The position numbers and the translations under genes were made by a program. A stretch of DNA of 64,000 nucleotides, taken from contig JADJOO010000015.1 of assembly GCA_016713725.1 (NCBI GenBank), forward strand, positions 1-64,000, in the 5' to 3' direction. This DNA is from Pseudomonadota bacterium. Lineage in GTDB: Bacteria > Pseudomonadota > Gammaproteobacteria > Steroidobacterales > Steroidobacteraceae. The stretch's first letter is position 1. Every line of letters starts with the position of its first letter. This document shows, one piece after another, positions 8,627 to 17,397 of the stretch. The notes beneath the pieces are model-generated. The model did not search any database. It had not been told where the DNA came from and worked only from the letters and a program-made list of their open reading frames with translations.

Positions 8627-9663
8627 GCCAGGCTTCCGGTAGGGGAGGTTCCCCGTTCGGGCAGCGGCGGGTCGACATGCAAAACAGGGGATCCCAAAAT
8701 AGGGGAGGCTCCCCTATTTCCGCTGGAAATAGGGGAGCCTCCCCTATTTTGACCTCCCCTATTTTGCAGCATCGGGAACCCGAGCGCCTCGCGGCTGGCG
8801 TAGTACGCCTCGGCCACGCCGCGGGCCAGCGTGCGCACCCGCAGGATGTAGCGCTGGCGCTCGGTGACCGAGATCGCCTTGCGCGCGTCGAGCAGGTTGA
8901 ACGTGTGCGAGGACTTGAGCATCCGCTCGTAGGCCGGCAGCGCGAGCTTCGCCTCGAGCAGCGCCAGGCACTCCTTCTCATGCGCGTCGAACTGGCGGAA
9001 CAGTTCGTCGACGTCGGCGTATTCGAAGTTGTACTTCGACTGCTCGACCTCGTTCTGGTGGTAGACGTCGCCGTACGTGACGCGGCCGAGCGGGCCGTCG
9101 GTCCAGACGAGATCGAACACGCTCTCGACACCCTGCAGGTACATCGCGAGCCGCTCGAGGCCGTAGGTGATCTCGCCCATCACGGGCCGGCAGTCGAGGC
9201 CGCCCACCTGCTGGAAGTACGTGAACTGGGTGACTTCCATGCCATTCAGCCAGATCTCCCAGCCGAGGCCCCAGGCGCCGAGCGTCGGCGATTCCCAGTT
9301 GTCCTCGACGAGGCGGACGTCGTGCACGAGCGGGTCGATGCCGACTGCGCGCAGCGACCCCAGGTACAGCTCGATCATGTCGGGGGGCGAAGGTTTGATC
9401 GCCACCTGGTACTGGTAGTAGTGCTGCAGCCGGAACGGATTGTCGCCGTAGCGGCCGTCGGCAGGCCGGCGCGAAGGCTGCACGTACGCGGCGCTCCAGG
9501 GCTCGGGTCCGACCGCACGCAGGAACGTTGCGGTGTGGAACGTACCCGCACCGACCTCCATGTCGTAGGGCTGCAGGATGACGCAACCCCGCTCGGCCCA
9601 ATAGCGTTGCAGCGTGAGCAGGAGGTCCTGGAAGGTGCGGGGAGGCTGGGCCACTTTGGGCAT
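8623..9663 (-). CDS. glyQ: Glycyl-tRNA synthetase alpha subunit with REP-encoded C-terminal tail
   Basis: This is the catalytic class II aminoacyl-tRNA synthetase subunit. The start region TFQDLLLTLQRYWAERGCVI, the PYDMEVGAGTFH block and the C-terminal YYASREALGFPML are all as expected for a protein of about 300 residues. After about residue 301 the frame continues for 45 unusual residues, with repeated NRGGSPI/NRGASPI units and then VLHVDPPLPERG. This tail is the translation of a REP-like palindrome at 8639-8768, so the element has inserted at, and replaced, the natural 3' end of the gene. The new stop still overlaps the glyS start. Whether the tail alters the enzyme is unknown; being terminal, it may be tolerated. 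Confidence 0.95.
   Translation of the reverse strand: MPKVAQPPRTFQDLLLTLQRYWAERGCVILQPYDMEVGAGTFHTATFLRAVGPEPWSAAYVQPSRRPADGRYGDNPFRLQHYYQYQVAIKPSPPDMIELYLGSLRAVGIDPLVHDVRLVEDNWESPTLGAWGLGWEIWLNGMEVTQFTYFQQVGGLDCRPVMGEITYGLERLAMYLQGVESVFDLVWTDGPLGRVTYGDVYHQNEVEQSKYNFEYADVDELFRQFDAHEKECLALLEAKLALPAYERMLKSSHTFNLLDARKAISVTERQRYILRVRTLARGVAEAYYASREALGFPMLQNRGGQNRGGSPISSGNRGASPILGSPVLHVDPPLPERGTSPTGSLA
8639..8768. repeat. REP-like palindromic element inside the glyQ 3' end
   Basis: The core is a perfect 26-bp inverted repeat with a GCT loop (8696-8721 and 8725-8750). Each arm is itself nearly palindromic (AAATAGGGGA-GGC-TCCCCTATTT). A further partial copy follows at 8751-8766, and degenerate copies precede it (8639-8654, 8681-8695). 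The AATAGGGGA...CCCCTATTT vocabulary is shared with the elements at 26168, 51376 and 52943. The whole element lies within coding sequence. Confidence 0.88.
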
Positions 9664-9923
9664 GGGGAGGGGGCTCGCTGCTCGCGCAAATGCAGGCAGT
9701 ATAACAATGATGCGGTGCCCGTCGGCCCACCACGTGGATCAATATAAATTGTATATAACTAGCAAAGACGTAATTAATGCAAGTAATCTATTTAGTAAAC
9801 TTTAATAAGCATGAGCAAGGTCTCATCCCCGGCAGGCTCCCGCGGCTGCTTCGACCGGCGGGCGCACTCGATAAACCGCATGTCGATTTCCAATGATCGA
9901 ACACTCTCTGCAGCGGCCCTCTT
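9664..9923. other. Intergenic region with AT-rich island
   Basis: 260 bases separate the start of glyQ from the end of the leftward SulP gene. Positions about 9735-9815 are strikingly AT-rich (stretches such as AATATAAATTGTATATAACT) compared with the surrounding GC-rich DNA. The glyQ promoter must lie here on the minus strand, but I cannot fix its boxes. No RNA gene or open frame stands out. Confidence 0.4.
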
Positions 9924-11624
9924 TCAGGGTTTCCAGTCCACGGCGTGCTCGTCGAGATACGCGTCCACGGCGGCCCCCAGGGTGGGGTAGAAGTTCGCTG
10001 CGCCTAGGCGCTCGAGCAGTTCAAAGCGTTTCAGCTTGTCCTTGACCGGATCCTTCAACTCCGCGAACCGCAGTTCGACGCCCGCTTCGCGCAGCGCCTG
10101 TGCCAGCTCGGCCAGCACGTCCGCCGATGTCACGTCGATGCTGGTGACCGGCTCGGCGGACACGACGATGCGCCGCGCCGGAGTTGGCGACTGTGCGACA
10201 GCCTCCAGCACGCTCGCGTGGAACAGTTCGGCGTTGGCGAAAAACAGCGGCGCGTCCCAGCGGAACAGAACCAGGCCGGGTACCAGCCGCGCCGCCGGGT
10301 AGCGCTTGATGTCGTGGTAGCCGCGGATGCCGTCGACGCGGCCCAGCACGGCGTGGTGGGGCCGCCAACCGTCCCACAGGAACTCGAGGACCGCGATGAT
10401 GATCGCCAGGCCAATGCCGGGAATCACGCCGAGCAAGGCGACGCCCGCGAAGCAGGCGACGGACAGCCAGAACTCCCAGCGCTGGATGCGAAAGATGCGG
10501 CGCAGGTCGTTGAATTCGAACAGGCCGAAGGCCGAGGCGATCACGACCGCCGCCAGCGCGCTGTTAGGCAGGTGCTGCAGCAGGTCGGGTGCCAGCACCA
10601 GCAGCAACGCGACGGCTACGGCGCCGACCACTCCCGTGAGCTGGGTCTGCGCGCCCGCGGCCTCGGCGACCGGCGTACGCGAGGAACTGCTGCTGATCGG
10701 AAACCCCTGGAACAGCCCGCCGGCGAGGTTGGCGACGCCGAGGCCGATCATCTCCTGGTTCGGATCAACCCTGGTGCGGGTCCTGGCCGCATAGGAGCGT
10801 GACAACACGCTGGTGTCGGCGAATGCCACCATGGCGACAGCACAGCCACCTATCACCACCTGGCCCAGGTCGGCGAGACCGATCCATGGCAGTGTGAACG
10901 AGGGCAGGCCTTGCGGCAGTGGGCCGAGCACCGTCACCGCAGCGTCCTGGTCGAGACCGAGCACGCCGACGGCGACGGTCGCACCCACGACCGCAATCAG
11001 CAGGCCAGGCACTCTGTGAAATCGCTTCAGCAGCAGGATCGCGGCCAGCGTGGATGCGCCCACCGCGAACGCAGCCCAGTTGGCCTTGCCGTTCAGCACT
11101 GCCGTGGTGATCTGCGTCACGCCGCGTACCGGCCCGCCACCGTCGATCGAGAATCCGAACAGCTTGGGCAACTGGCTGATCAGCACCGTGAGCGCGATGC
11201 CGTTCATGTAGCCGTAGCGGATCGGCTTTGACAACAGCTCGGTGACGAATCCCAGGCGCATCACGCCGATCAGGATGCACACCAGCCCGGAGACCACCGC
11301 CATCATGCTCGCCAGGGCCACGGCTCGCATCGGGTCGCCGCCCGAGAGCGGCAACACGACCGCAAGAATCACCGCGGCGAGGGAGGAGTCCGGCCCCAGC
11401 ACCAGGATCCGGCTGGGGCCGAACAGAGCGTAGGCCAGCAGCGGCACAATCGTGGCGTACAGGCCGTAGATTCCCGGGACGCCCGAGGCAACGGCATAGG
11501 CGATGCCGACCGGTACCAGCATCGTCGTCAGCACGAGCCCGGCCACCAGGTCGCGTGGCAGCCAGACGGCTTCGTAGTGGCCCAGGGTCTGCAGTCCGGG
11601 CAGCCACCGTGTCCAGCGATTCAA
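9924..11624 (-). CDS. SulP-family anion transporter with STAS domain
   Basis: This 566-residue inner-membrane protein has the SulP signature near the N-terminus (DLVAGLVLTTMLVPVGIAYAVASGVP, about residues 25-50), 10-12 hydrophobic segments, and a cytosolic STAS domain from about residue 430 (LVLFRWDAPLFFANAELF, VVSAEPVTSIDVTSADVL). SulP proteins carry sulfate, bicarbonate or other anions; the substrate is not evident. It is the last of three leftward genes (bestrophin-like protein, SDR, SulP), with 44 bases between it and the SDR, so the three are probably co-transcribed. Confidence 0.88.
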   Translation of the reverse strand: MNRWTRWLPGLQTLGHYEAVWLPRDLVAGLVLTTMLVPVGIAYAVASGVPGIYGLYATIVPLLAYALFGPSRILVLGPDSSLAAVILAVVLPLSGGDPMRAVALASMMAVVSGLVCILIGVMRLGFVTELLSKPIRYGYMNGIALTVLISQLPKLFGFSIDGGGPVRGVTQITTAVLNGKANWAAFAVGASTLAAILLLKRFHRVPGLLIAVVGATVAVGVLGLDQDAAVTVLGPLPQGLPSFTLPWIGLADLGQVVIGGCAVAMVAFADTSVLSRSYAARTRTRVDPNQEMIGLGVANLAGGLFQGFPISSSSSRTPVAEAAGAQTQLTGVVGAVAVALLLVLAPDLLQHLPNSALAAVVIASAFGLFEFNDLRRIFRIQRWEFWLSVACFAGVALLGVIPGIGLAIIIAVLEFLWDGWRPHHAVLGRVDGIRGYHDIKRYPAARLVPGLVLFRWDAPLFFANAELFHASVLEAVAQSPTPARRIVVSAEPVTSIDVTSADVLAELAQALREAGVELRFAELKDPVKDKLKRFELLERLGAANFYPTLGAAVDAYLDEHAVDWKP

Positions 11625-11668
11625 GATCTGTCCTTCACGTCAGGTCCGCGTATAGGTGTTCCGCAACC

Positions 11669-12445
11669 TCAACGGATGGCGTAGCCGCCGTCGACGCGGA
11701 TCATTTCGCCAGTCACAAAGTCCGAGGCGGAGGACGCCAGGAAGATCGCCGGCCCGGCCATCTCTGCGGACTGGCCCCACCGACCCGCCGGCGTACGCAT
11801 GAGAATCTCGTCGTTCATGGCCTTGAAAGCCTCGGTCCGGACGACTGCGGTCATGTCCGTTTCGACCCAGCCGGGCGCGATGGCGTTGACCTGGATGCCG
11901 TGCGGTGCGAGCTCAATGGCCATGGATTTCGTCAGTTGCAGGATCGCGCCCTTCGCGGCGCTGTACGACGGAACCGGACCGGCGCCGAAGTAGGAGTACA
12001 TGCTGCCGAGGTTGATGATCTTGCCGCGCTTGCGGGCGGCCATCGACGCGGCGGCGAGTTTCGACAGCAGGAACACGGCGTTCAGTTGCGTCTCGAGCAC
12101 GTTGTCCCAGGATTCCGCCGTCTCCTGCAGGATGCCGCCACTGAGGTTGGCGATGCCGGCGTTGTTGACCAGGATGTCCACCCGACCCAGCTCCACCTCG
12201 ACCCGGCGGAATGCGGGTTCGAGCGCGGTACGATCAGTGACGTCCACCGCGAGCGCCAACGCGCGTGCTCCGGTGGCCTTCAGTTCCGCCAGCACCTCGG
12301 CATTCTTCTCCACGTTGCGTCCGAAGATCGCGACGGCTGCCCCAGCCTGCGCAAAGCCGAGAGCAATAGCACGGCCGATGCCCCGGTTGCCGCCGGTCAC
12401 CAGGGCTACGCGGCCCGCGAGATCGAACGATGCGGATGCCGTCAT
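11669..12445 (-). CDS. Short-chain dehydrogenase/reductase (SDR)
   Basis: This is a 258-residue classical SDR. The NAD(P)-binding motif TGGNRGIGRAIA is at about residues 17-28, NNAG at about 91-94, a catalytic Ser in LGSMYSYFG, and the YSAAK Tyr/Lys pair at about residue 160. The C-terminal part ends ASDFVTGEMIRVDGGYAIR as in glucose-1-dehydrogenase/gluconate-5-dehydrogenase-like members. An N-in TGX3GXG motif with an Arg after it suggests NADP(H), but this is weak. The substrate is unknown. It sits between the bestrophin-like gene and the SulP gene on the same strand. Confidence 0.85.
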   Translation of the reverse strand: MTASASFDLAGRVALVTGGNRGIGRAIALGFAQAGAAVAIFGRNVEKNAEVLAELKATGARALALAVDVTDRTALEPAFRRVEVELGRVDILVNNAGIANLSGGILQETAESWDNVLETQLNAVFLLSKLAAASMAARKRGKIINLGSMYSYFGAGPVPSYSAAKGAILQLTKSMAIELAPHGIQVNAIAPGWVETDMTAVVRTEAFKAMNDEILMRTPAGRWGQSAEMAGPAIFLASSASDFVTGEMIRVDGGYAIR

Positions 12446-12479
12446 GCGTGTCTCCCCTGCGATGAGTGAATCTCGAGTA

Positions 12480-13277
12480 TCAGCTCCGATTTGGCGTCGG
12501 ATCGCTGCCTTGACCGACGCGCGCTGCGAGCCGCTCGCGGTACTCGTCGAGCGGAAACAGCGCGACTTCGCCCGATTCCTGGCCGCGGGCGCCGTCCTTG
12601 AAGTCGAACGGGTTGTCGACGTCCTTGATGAGCCGCAGCATGTAGATGTTCACCAGCGCGACGAACGGCACCAGCAGCGACTCGGCGATCACGCTCCTGA
12701 AGCGCGCGATCATCATCAGCGAGATGATCATCACGATCAGGACTTCGAGCAGGGCATAGGCGGGCGGCAGGAAGCCCGTGCGCACGATGACATCGATGCG
12801 GCTGACGCATTTGCGCACCATCAGCAGCTGCGGCACGGCGCGCGAGGCGTACGGCCCGGCCCCAGCGCGTTCCAGTTGCCGCAGCACTTCGCTCAGCCGG
12901 GTCATGGCGGCGTAGACCTCCGGCGTGGAGATGCGTCGCAGCAACCAGGCCAGGATCGCGTCGGTCAGCGCCAGCAGTTCACGGCGCAGGTCCGCCAGGT
13001 CGAGGGCCGGGCGGTCCGTCGCCGCCAGCACGAAGATTTCCTCGATGGCCTCGAGGGTGCAGGACACGTCGGCCGGCAGTTTCTCGGCTTCCTTGTAGTC
13101 GGCCATGGTGCCGGCCAGCAGGAATCCGATCAGGAATACGCCGGAGGTCAGGATGATGCCGACGTCCGAAAAATCGATCAGTCCCTCGAAACCGAGCACG
13201 CGTTCGAGAAAGAGCTTCAGGCCGAGCAGGGTCAACACGACCGGCAGGGTCGAGACCATTAATTTCCACTTGAGCAC
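12480..13277 (-). CDS. Bestrophin-like (DUF4239-type) membrane protein
   Basis: This 265-residue protein starts at GTG, with a strong GGGGAGG ribosome site just upstream. Two hydrophobic segments near the N-terminus (about 8-25 and 36-58, with GIILTSGVFLIGFLLAGTMADY) and two more at about 180-225 flank a helical cytosolic middle. This pairing and the YKEAEKLP element suggest the bestrophin-like DUF4239 group, which includes probable anion channels. I assign the family from overall pattern only. Co-transcription with an SDR and a SulP anion transporter agrees with a membrane-transport role. Confidence 0.5.
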   Translation of the reverse strand: MLKWKLMVSTLPVVLTLLGLKLFLERVLGFEGLIDFSDVGIILTSGVFLIGFLLAGTMADYKEAEKLPADVSCTLEAIEEIFVLAATDRPALDLADLRRELLALTDAILAWLLRRISTPEVYAAMTRLSEVLRQLERAGAGPYASRAVPQLLMVRKCVSRIDVIVRTGFLPPAYALLEVLIVMIISLMMIARFRSVIAESLLVPFVALVNIYMLRLIKDVDNPFDFKDGARGQESGEVALFPLDEYRERLAARVGQGSDPTPNRS

Positions 13278-13383
13278 GCAACCTCCCCTCGAGTCCTGCG
13301 ATCATAGCGAGGACCAACGGCCGCTGTGCTTTTAGCATGCAGCCGCAGGCGACGCGCGTCGGTAGCCCAACGAGACGTACCCC

Positions 13384-14028
13384 ATGACGGCAAAAATTCC
13401 GAACGACGAATCCGCCGGCAAGCTGGTGAATTACCTGTTGGATAAGGGGCTGGGCGGGTTCCCGCCGCTGTCGAGCGCCACGAACCTGGCCGACGAGTAC
13501 CTGATCGATCGTGACTTCGACGGCAACGACGAGCGCGTGGCTGCGCTGATCAAGTGGGAAATGACCAAGAACTTCACGACGGGATTCATCACCGGTCTCG
13601 GTGGCATCGTCGCGTTGCCGGTCGGCGTCCCGTCGGCGCTCGTCGCGTCCTGGCTCATCCAGGCGCGCATGGCCGGCGCGATCGCGAGGATCTACGGGCA
13701 CGACCTCGCCGAGGAGCGTGTTCGAACGCTGATCCTGCTCAGCCTCGCTGGCGACGTCGCGAAGCAAGCCATGTCCGACCTCGGCCTCAACCTCGGCTCG
13801 AAGCTGCCGCAGTCGGCGATGAAACAGGTGCCGGGCCGTGCCCTGGTCGAGATCAACAAGCGGATCGGCTTGCAGTTGCTGACCAAGGCCGGTCAGCGTG
13901 GCCTCGCGCAGTTTCCGAAGGCGATCCCCGTCGTCGGTGGCGTGGTCGGCGGCGCGTTCGACGCCGTGGTGTGCCGCATGGTGGGACGGACCGCAAGGAA
14001 GCTGTTCCGGCCGGTCGCCGACCTGTAG
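13384..14028 (+). CDS. EcsC-family protein
   Basis: This 214-residue protein has a central glycine-rich hydrophobic part (TGFITGLGGIVALPVGVPSALVASWLIQARMAGAIA, given here only as residues about 61-100) followed by a helical region ending VVGGVVGGAFDAVVCRMVGRTA. This matches the EcsC protein family, whose biochemical role is not settled. It is the only rightward gene between the bestrophin-like operon and the ABC1 kinase gene, and it ends 6 bases before the convergent ABC1 stop. It looks full length. Confidence 0.6.
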   Translation: MTAKIPNDESAGKLVNYLLDKGLGGFPPLSSATNLADEYLIDRDFDGNDERVAALIKWEMTKNFTTGFITGLGGIVALPVGVPSALVASWLIQARMAGAIARIYGHDLAEERVRTLILLSLAGDVAKQAMSDLGLNLGSKLPQSAMKQVPGRALVEINKRIGLQLLTKAGQRGLAQFPKAIPVVGGVVGGAFDAVVCRMVGRTARKLFRPVADL

Positions 14029-14034
14029 CAGGGG

Positions 14035-15357
14035 TCAGAGAAATTTTTCGATAATGGCGTGCACGTTCACGCGCGCCCGCAGCCTCGCGCAGATCAGGAA
14101 CGTGCCGATCAGCTTGCGGTGCAGGAACATCGTGGCGGGCGGCGGTGAGCGCAAGCCCTTGCCGAAAGCCACGGCGAGGCCAAGGTCGCGCGCGCGAAAG
14201 GCGAGGCCCGACGCGGCAAAATCGTAAGACCCGTGGTGCACGAGCGGCTCGCATGCGAGCCGTATGATGTCCGCGGCATTGCGGATCATGGCTTCGGGAT
14301 CCTCCGGGTGGGCGTAGCCGATCGCGAACATGGCCTCGCGCAGGGCAACGTCGTTGCCGGCGAGCATGGCGCGGCAGGCGTCGCGGTAGCTGGCAACGAG
14401 CGCGGCGGGATACTCACCGGCGGAGCCCAGGTCGAGCAACGCCACCTGCTGCGTCGCCGGCAGGTAGAGGTAGTTCGCGAAGTTGGGGTCGGTCTGCACG
14501 AAGCGGAACTCGAACAGTTCGCGGAACATCAGCTCATACAGCGTGCGTGCGACGGCGTTGCGCCGCGCCTGCGGCACGGCCTCGCTCGCCAGCGCTTCCA
14601 GCGGTTCACCCTCGATCCAGTCCATCGCGAGCACGTGCCGCGTCGTGAGCGCGCGATCGACGCGCGGCACGACGACCTCGGGCATGACAGCGACCAGCTT
14701 GCGGTAACGTTCGAGGTTGCGAGCCTCACTCTCGTAGTCCGTCTCGAGCTTGAGCTGGCGCTTGGCCTCTCGCGCGAGCGCAGGCACGTCGAGCTGCAGC
14801 GGCAGGAAGCCAAGGCGTCGCAGCAACGTCGCGAGGTTGTCGACGTCGCTGTCCACGCTGCGGGCCACGCCGGGATACTGGATCTTGAGGGCGAGTTCGC
14901 GGCCGCCGAGTTTCCGCGCGCGGTGGATCTGGCCAATGGAGGCCGCCGCGACCGGATCGAAATCGAAGTTCGCGAATTTCTGCTGCCAACCCCTGCCATA
15001 TTCGCGGCCCAGCACGCGACGCAGCTGGCTGTCGGGCATCGAGTAGCCCTGCGAACGCAGCACGTCGAGTGCGCGGCGGAACTCCTCGGGCACGAGTTCC
15101 TCGCCTGACATCGAGACCAGCTGCCCGAGTTTCATGGCGGGTCCACGCAGTACCGCGAGCCGGCGCGCCAGCATCTCCGCATTGCCCGGGGTGAGCAGCG
15201 AAGCCGCCAGGTCGACGGGCTTGCCGGTCGACAGCTGCCGCGCGGTGCCCAAGGCTGCGGACAGTGCAAGCTCGCCGGTCAGCATGCCGAAGCGCAATGC
15301 CCGTCCCAGGCGGGAGGTGGGGACGGCGCCGCTCTTGCGGTTGGAGTCGACAGGCAT
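14035..15357 (-). CDS. ABC1/AarF (UbiB-like) atypical kinase family protein
   Basis: The protein has 440 residues; the start was set at MPVDSNRKSG because the preceding open frame is short and unlike coding. Family motifs are in order: KLGQLVSM (the KxGQ motif), ASIGQIHRA (Ala-rich loop), ELALKIQYPGV (lysine of the VAIK equivalent), LDWIEGEPL-type hinge as AMDWIEGEPL, and FVQTDPNFANYL with ALLDLGSAGEY (catalytic and metal-binding Asp). Members act as ATPases/kinases needed for ubiquinone synthesis or lipid handling. It is not in a ubi operon here, so it may be a UbiB paralogue and no symbol is given. It follows xsc by about 80 bases. Confidence 0.82.
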   Translation of the reverse strand: MPVDSNRKSGAVPTSRLGRALRFGMLTGELALSAALGTARQLSTGKPVDLAASLLTPGNAEMLARRLAVLRGPAMKLGQLVSMSGEELVPEEFRRALDVLRSQGYSMPDSQLRRVLGREYGRGWQQKFANFDFDPVAAASIGQIHRARKLGGRELALKIQYPGVARSVDSDVDNLATLLRRLGFLPLQLDVPALAREAKRQLKLETDYESEARNLERYRKLVAVMPEVVVPRVDRALTTRHVLAMDWIEGEPLEALASEAVPQARRNAVARTLYELMFRELFEFRFVQTDPNFANYLYLPATQQVALLDLGSAGEYPAALVASYRDACRAMLAGNDVALREAMFAIGYAHPEDPEAMIRNAADIIRLACEPLVHHGSYDFAASGLAFRARDLGLAVAFGKGLRSPPPATMFLHRKLIGTFLICARLRARVNVHAIIEKFL

Positions 15358-15435
15358 GGAGATGGCGGGACCTGGAGCGCGATGACCGTGGTATCCGGCA
15401 TGGTAGACCGGCACGCAGCAGGGCGGGGTCCGTCG

Positions 15436-17199
15436 TCAGGTGTACGCCTGGTACTTCGCGAGGTGGCGCACCGGCTTCGACAGCGCATCACGCCGGAACG
15501 GATCGCCCAGTTCCTGCGTCAGCATCATCTCGATTACCGTGCACTTGCCTTCGGTCTGCGCCTGCAACGAAGCCTGCAATGCAGGGCCGACGTCGGGCAA
15601 TCTGTCGACCGTGACGCCCTCGCAACCGAATGCCCTCGCCACGGCCGCCCAGCTCGGGCTGTCGAGATTGACGGCATTGAAGCGTCGCGAATAGAAATCG
15701 ACGTGGTTCTTTTTCTCGGCGCCCCACTGGCCGTTGTTGAAGACGATCACCGTGACGCCGATCTTCTCGCGGGCGCACGTCAGCAGCTCGTTGAGGCTGA
15801 TGCCCCACGCGCCGTCGCCCACGTACGCGATGGCCGGCCGATCGGGCGACGCGATCTTTGCGCCACACGCCACGGGAAAAGCATAGCCGCAGTTGCCGAA
15901 GCTCATCGCTGCGAACATCGAGCGCGGCAGCTCGAAGCGGAGGTAGGAATTCGCGACTGAGCAGACGTTGCCGATGTCCGTCGAGACCATCGCGCCTTGA
16001 GGCATCGCCACCTCGAGCTCGCGCAGCATCTGGCGGGGATGCATGAACTTTGAATCCTTCGCGATTTCGAGAGAGAACGGATCGCGTTCGTGCGTCCATG
16101 CGCCGAGCTCCTGCTCCCATGCTGACTTCTCGGCCGCGATGCGCTGCGAGCGCTCGGCCTTGTTCTCGTTGCAGGCGAGCTCGCGACCGGCGAGACGCTC
16201 GATCAGCGCCGCTGCCGCGGCTTTCGCATCGCCATTGATGCCCACCGAGATCGGCTTGACCAGCCCCAGCATCTTCGCGTCGACGTCGACCTGGACGATC
16301 TTTGCGCTGACCGGCCAGTAGTCGAGGCCGTGCTGCGGCAGCGTGCCGAACGGGCCGAGCCGCGTGCCGAGCGCGAGCACGACGTCCGCCTGGGAAATCA
16401 GCTTCATCGCGGCCTTCGATCCCTGGTAACCGAGCGGGCCGCACCAGAGCGGGTGCGAGGCGGGGAAAGAATCATTGTGCAGGTAGCTGTTGCAGACCGG
16501 CGCATGCAGCATCTCGGCCAGCCGCAAGGCTTCCCGTGTGCCGTCCGCGAGGATCACGCCACCGCCGGCCAGGATGACGGGGAACTTCGCCGCCGCGAGC
16601 AGCCTGGCCGCTTCATCCAAAGCCTTGGCATCCCCCGGCCCACGACCGATGCGCATCGGCGGTGCGATTACCGCAGTGCACTCACCGTAGAAATAGTCGC
16701 GCGGAATGTTGAGCTGCGCCGGGCCCATCTCGAGCATGGCGCGATCGAAGCAGCGGGCGGCGATCTCGGCCATGCGCCGCGGATTGTTGACGTGACCCTG
16801 GAACCTGGTGATCTTCGAGAAGATCGGCAGCTGTTCCGTTTCCTGGAAACCGCCGAGTCCCATCGTCATCGAGCCCGTCTCCGGCGTGATGAACACCACG
16901 GGCGAGTGAGCCCAGTACGCGGCCGCGATCGCCGTGACGAAATTGGTGATGCCGGGGCCGTTCTGGGCGATGCACACGCCGTGGCGACCCGAGGCGCGCG
17001 CATAGCCGTCGGCCATGTGCGCTGCGCCCTGCTCGTGCGCCACTGGAATGAAGCGGATGCCGGCGGCCGGGAAGATGTCGAGGGCGTCCATGTAGGCCGA
17101 GCCGACGATGCCGAAGACGTCGGTGACGCCGTTGGCGGCGAGCGTTTCGACCAGGGCTTCCGAGGGAGTCATGCGCTGCGCGCCGGGAATGCGAGTCAC
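15436..17199 (-). CDS. xsc: Sulfoacetaldehyde acetyltransferase
   Basis: This 587-residue thiamine-diphosphate enzyme converts sulfoacetaldehyde and phosphate to acetyl phosphate and sulfite, the desulfonation step in taurine and related sulfonate degradation. The N-terminal part MTPSEALVETLAANGVTDVF, HEQGAAHMADGYARASGRHG and LNIPRDYFYGE closely follow Xsc proteins as I recall them. The ThDP site GDGAWGISLNELL and the NNGQWGAEKKN block are present. The usual partners (pta, taurine dehydrogenase or transaminase, sulfite exporter) are not in the window, so the pathway context is missing. A general acetolactate-synthase-like enzyme is the alternative. Confidence 0.8.
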   Translation of the reverse strand: MTRIPGAQRMTPSEALVETLAANGVTDVFGIVGSAYMDALDIFPAAGIRFIPVAHEQGAAHMADGYARASGRHGVCIAQNGPGITNFVTAIAAAYWAHSPVVFITPETGSMTMGLGGFQETEQLPIFSKITRFQGHVNNPRRMAEIAARCFDRAMLEMGPAQLNIPRDYFYGECTAVIAPPMRIGRGPGDAKALDEAARLLAAAKFPVILAGGGVILADGTREALRLAEMLHAPVCNSYLHNDSFPASHPLWCGPLGYQGSKAAMKLISQADVVLALGTRLGPFGTLPQHGLDYWPVSAKIVQVDVDAKMLGLVKPISVGINGDAKAAAAALIERLAGRELACNENKAERSQRIAAEKSAWEQELGAWTHERDPFSLEIAKDSKFMHPRQMLRELEVAMPQGAMVSTDIGNVCSVANSYLRFELPRSMFAAMSFGNCGYAFPVACGAKIASPDRPAIAYVGDGAWGISLNELLTCAREKIGVTVIVFNNGQWGAEKKNHVDFYSRRFNAVNLDSPSWAAVARAFGCEGVTVDRLPDVGPALQASLQAQTEGKCTVIEMMLTQELGDPFRRDALSKPVRHLAKYQAYT

Positions 17200-17340
17200 G
17201 TTCTTCTCCTTGCGATGCGGGTCGTCGCGTCGACTGCCTGCCTGTGCGAAGACGAGGTTGAGAGCTCAGCGTGTCGAGCACGACAGGCCATTGTCCGACG
17301 GCCGATCCGTTCCGTCATCGTGACCTGCCGAAGCAGCAAA

Positions 17341-17371
17341 GAAAAAAATGGGCGGCCCGAAGGCCGCCCAT
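17341..17371 (-). terminator. Rho-independent terminator after the DUF2950 gene
   Basis: A 10-bp perfect stem (17348-17357 / 17362-17371) closes a TTCG tetraloop on the minus strand and is followed by a T run (the A run at 17342-17348 on the plus strand). It ends the leftward DUF3300-DUF2950 unit. Confidence 0.9.
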
Positions 17372-17397
17372 GGATTCGATCTCGACGGAGCTCGACC

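Noticed and set aside
8639..8768. CRISPR array
   Set aside because: Repeats are palindromic copies without regular unique spacers and no cas genes are present; they are REP-like.
15436..17199. Acetolactate synthase large subunit (ilvB)
   Set aside because: The N-terminal and central segments follow sulfoacetaldehyde acetyltransferase, and there is no ilvN small subunit gene.
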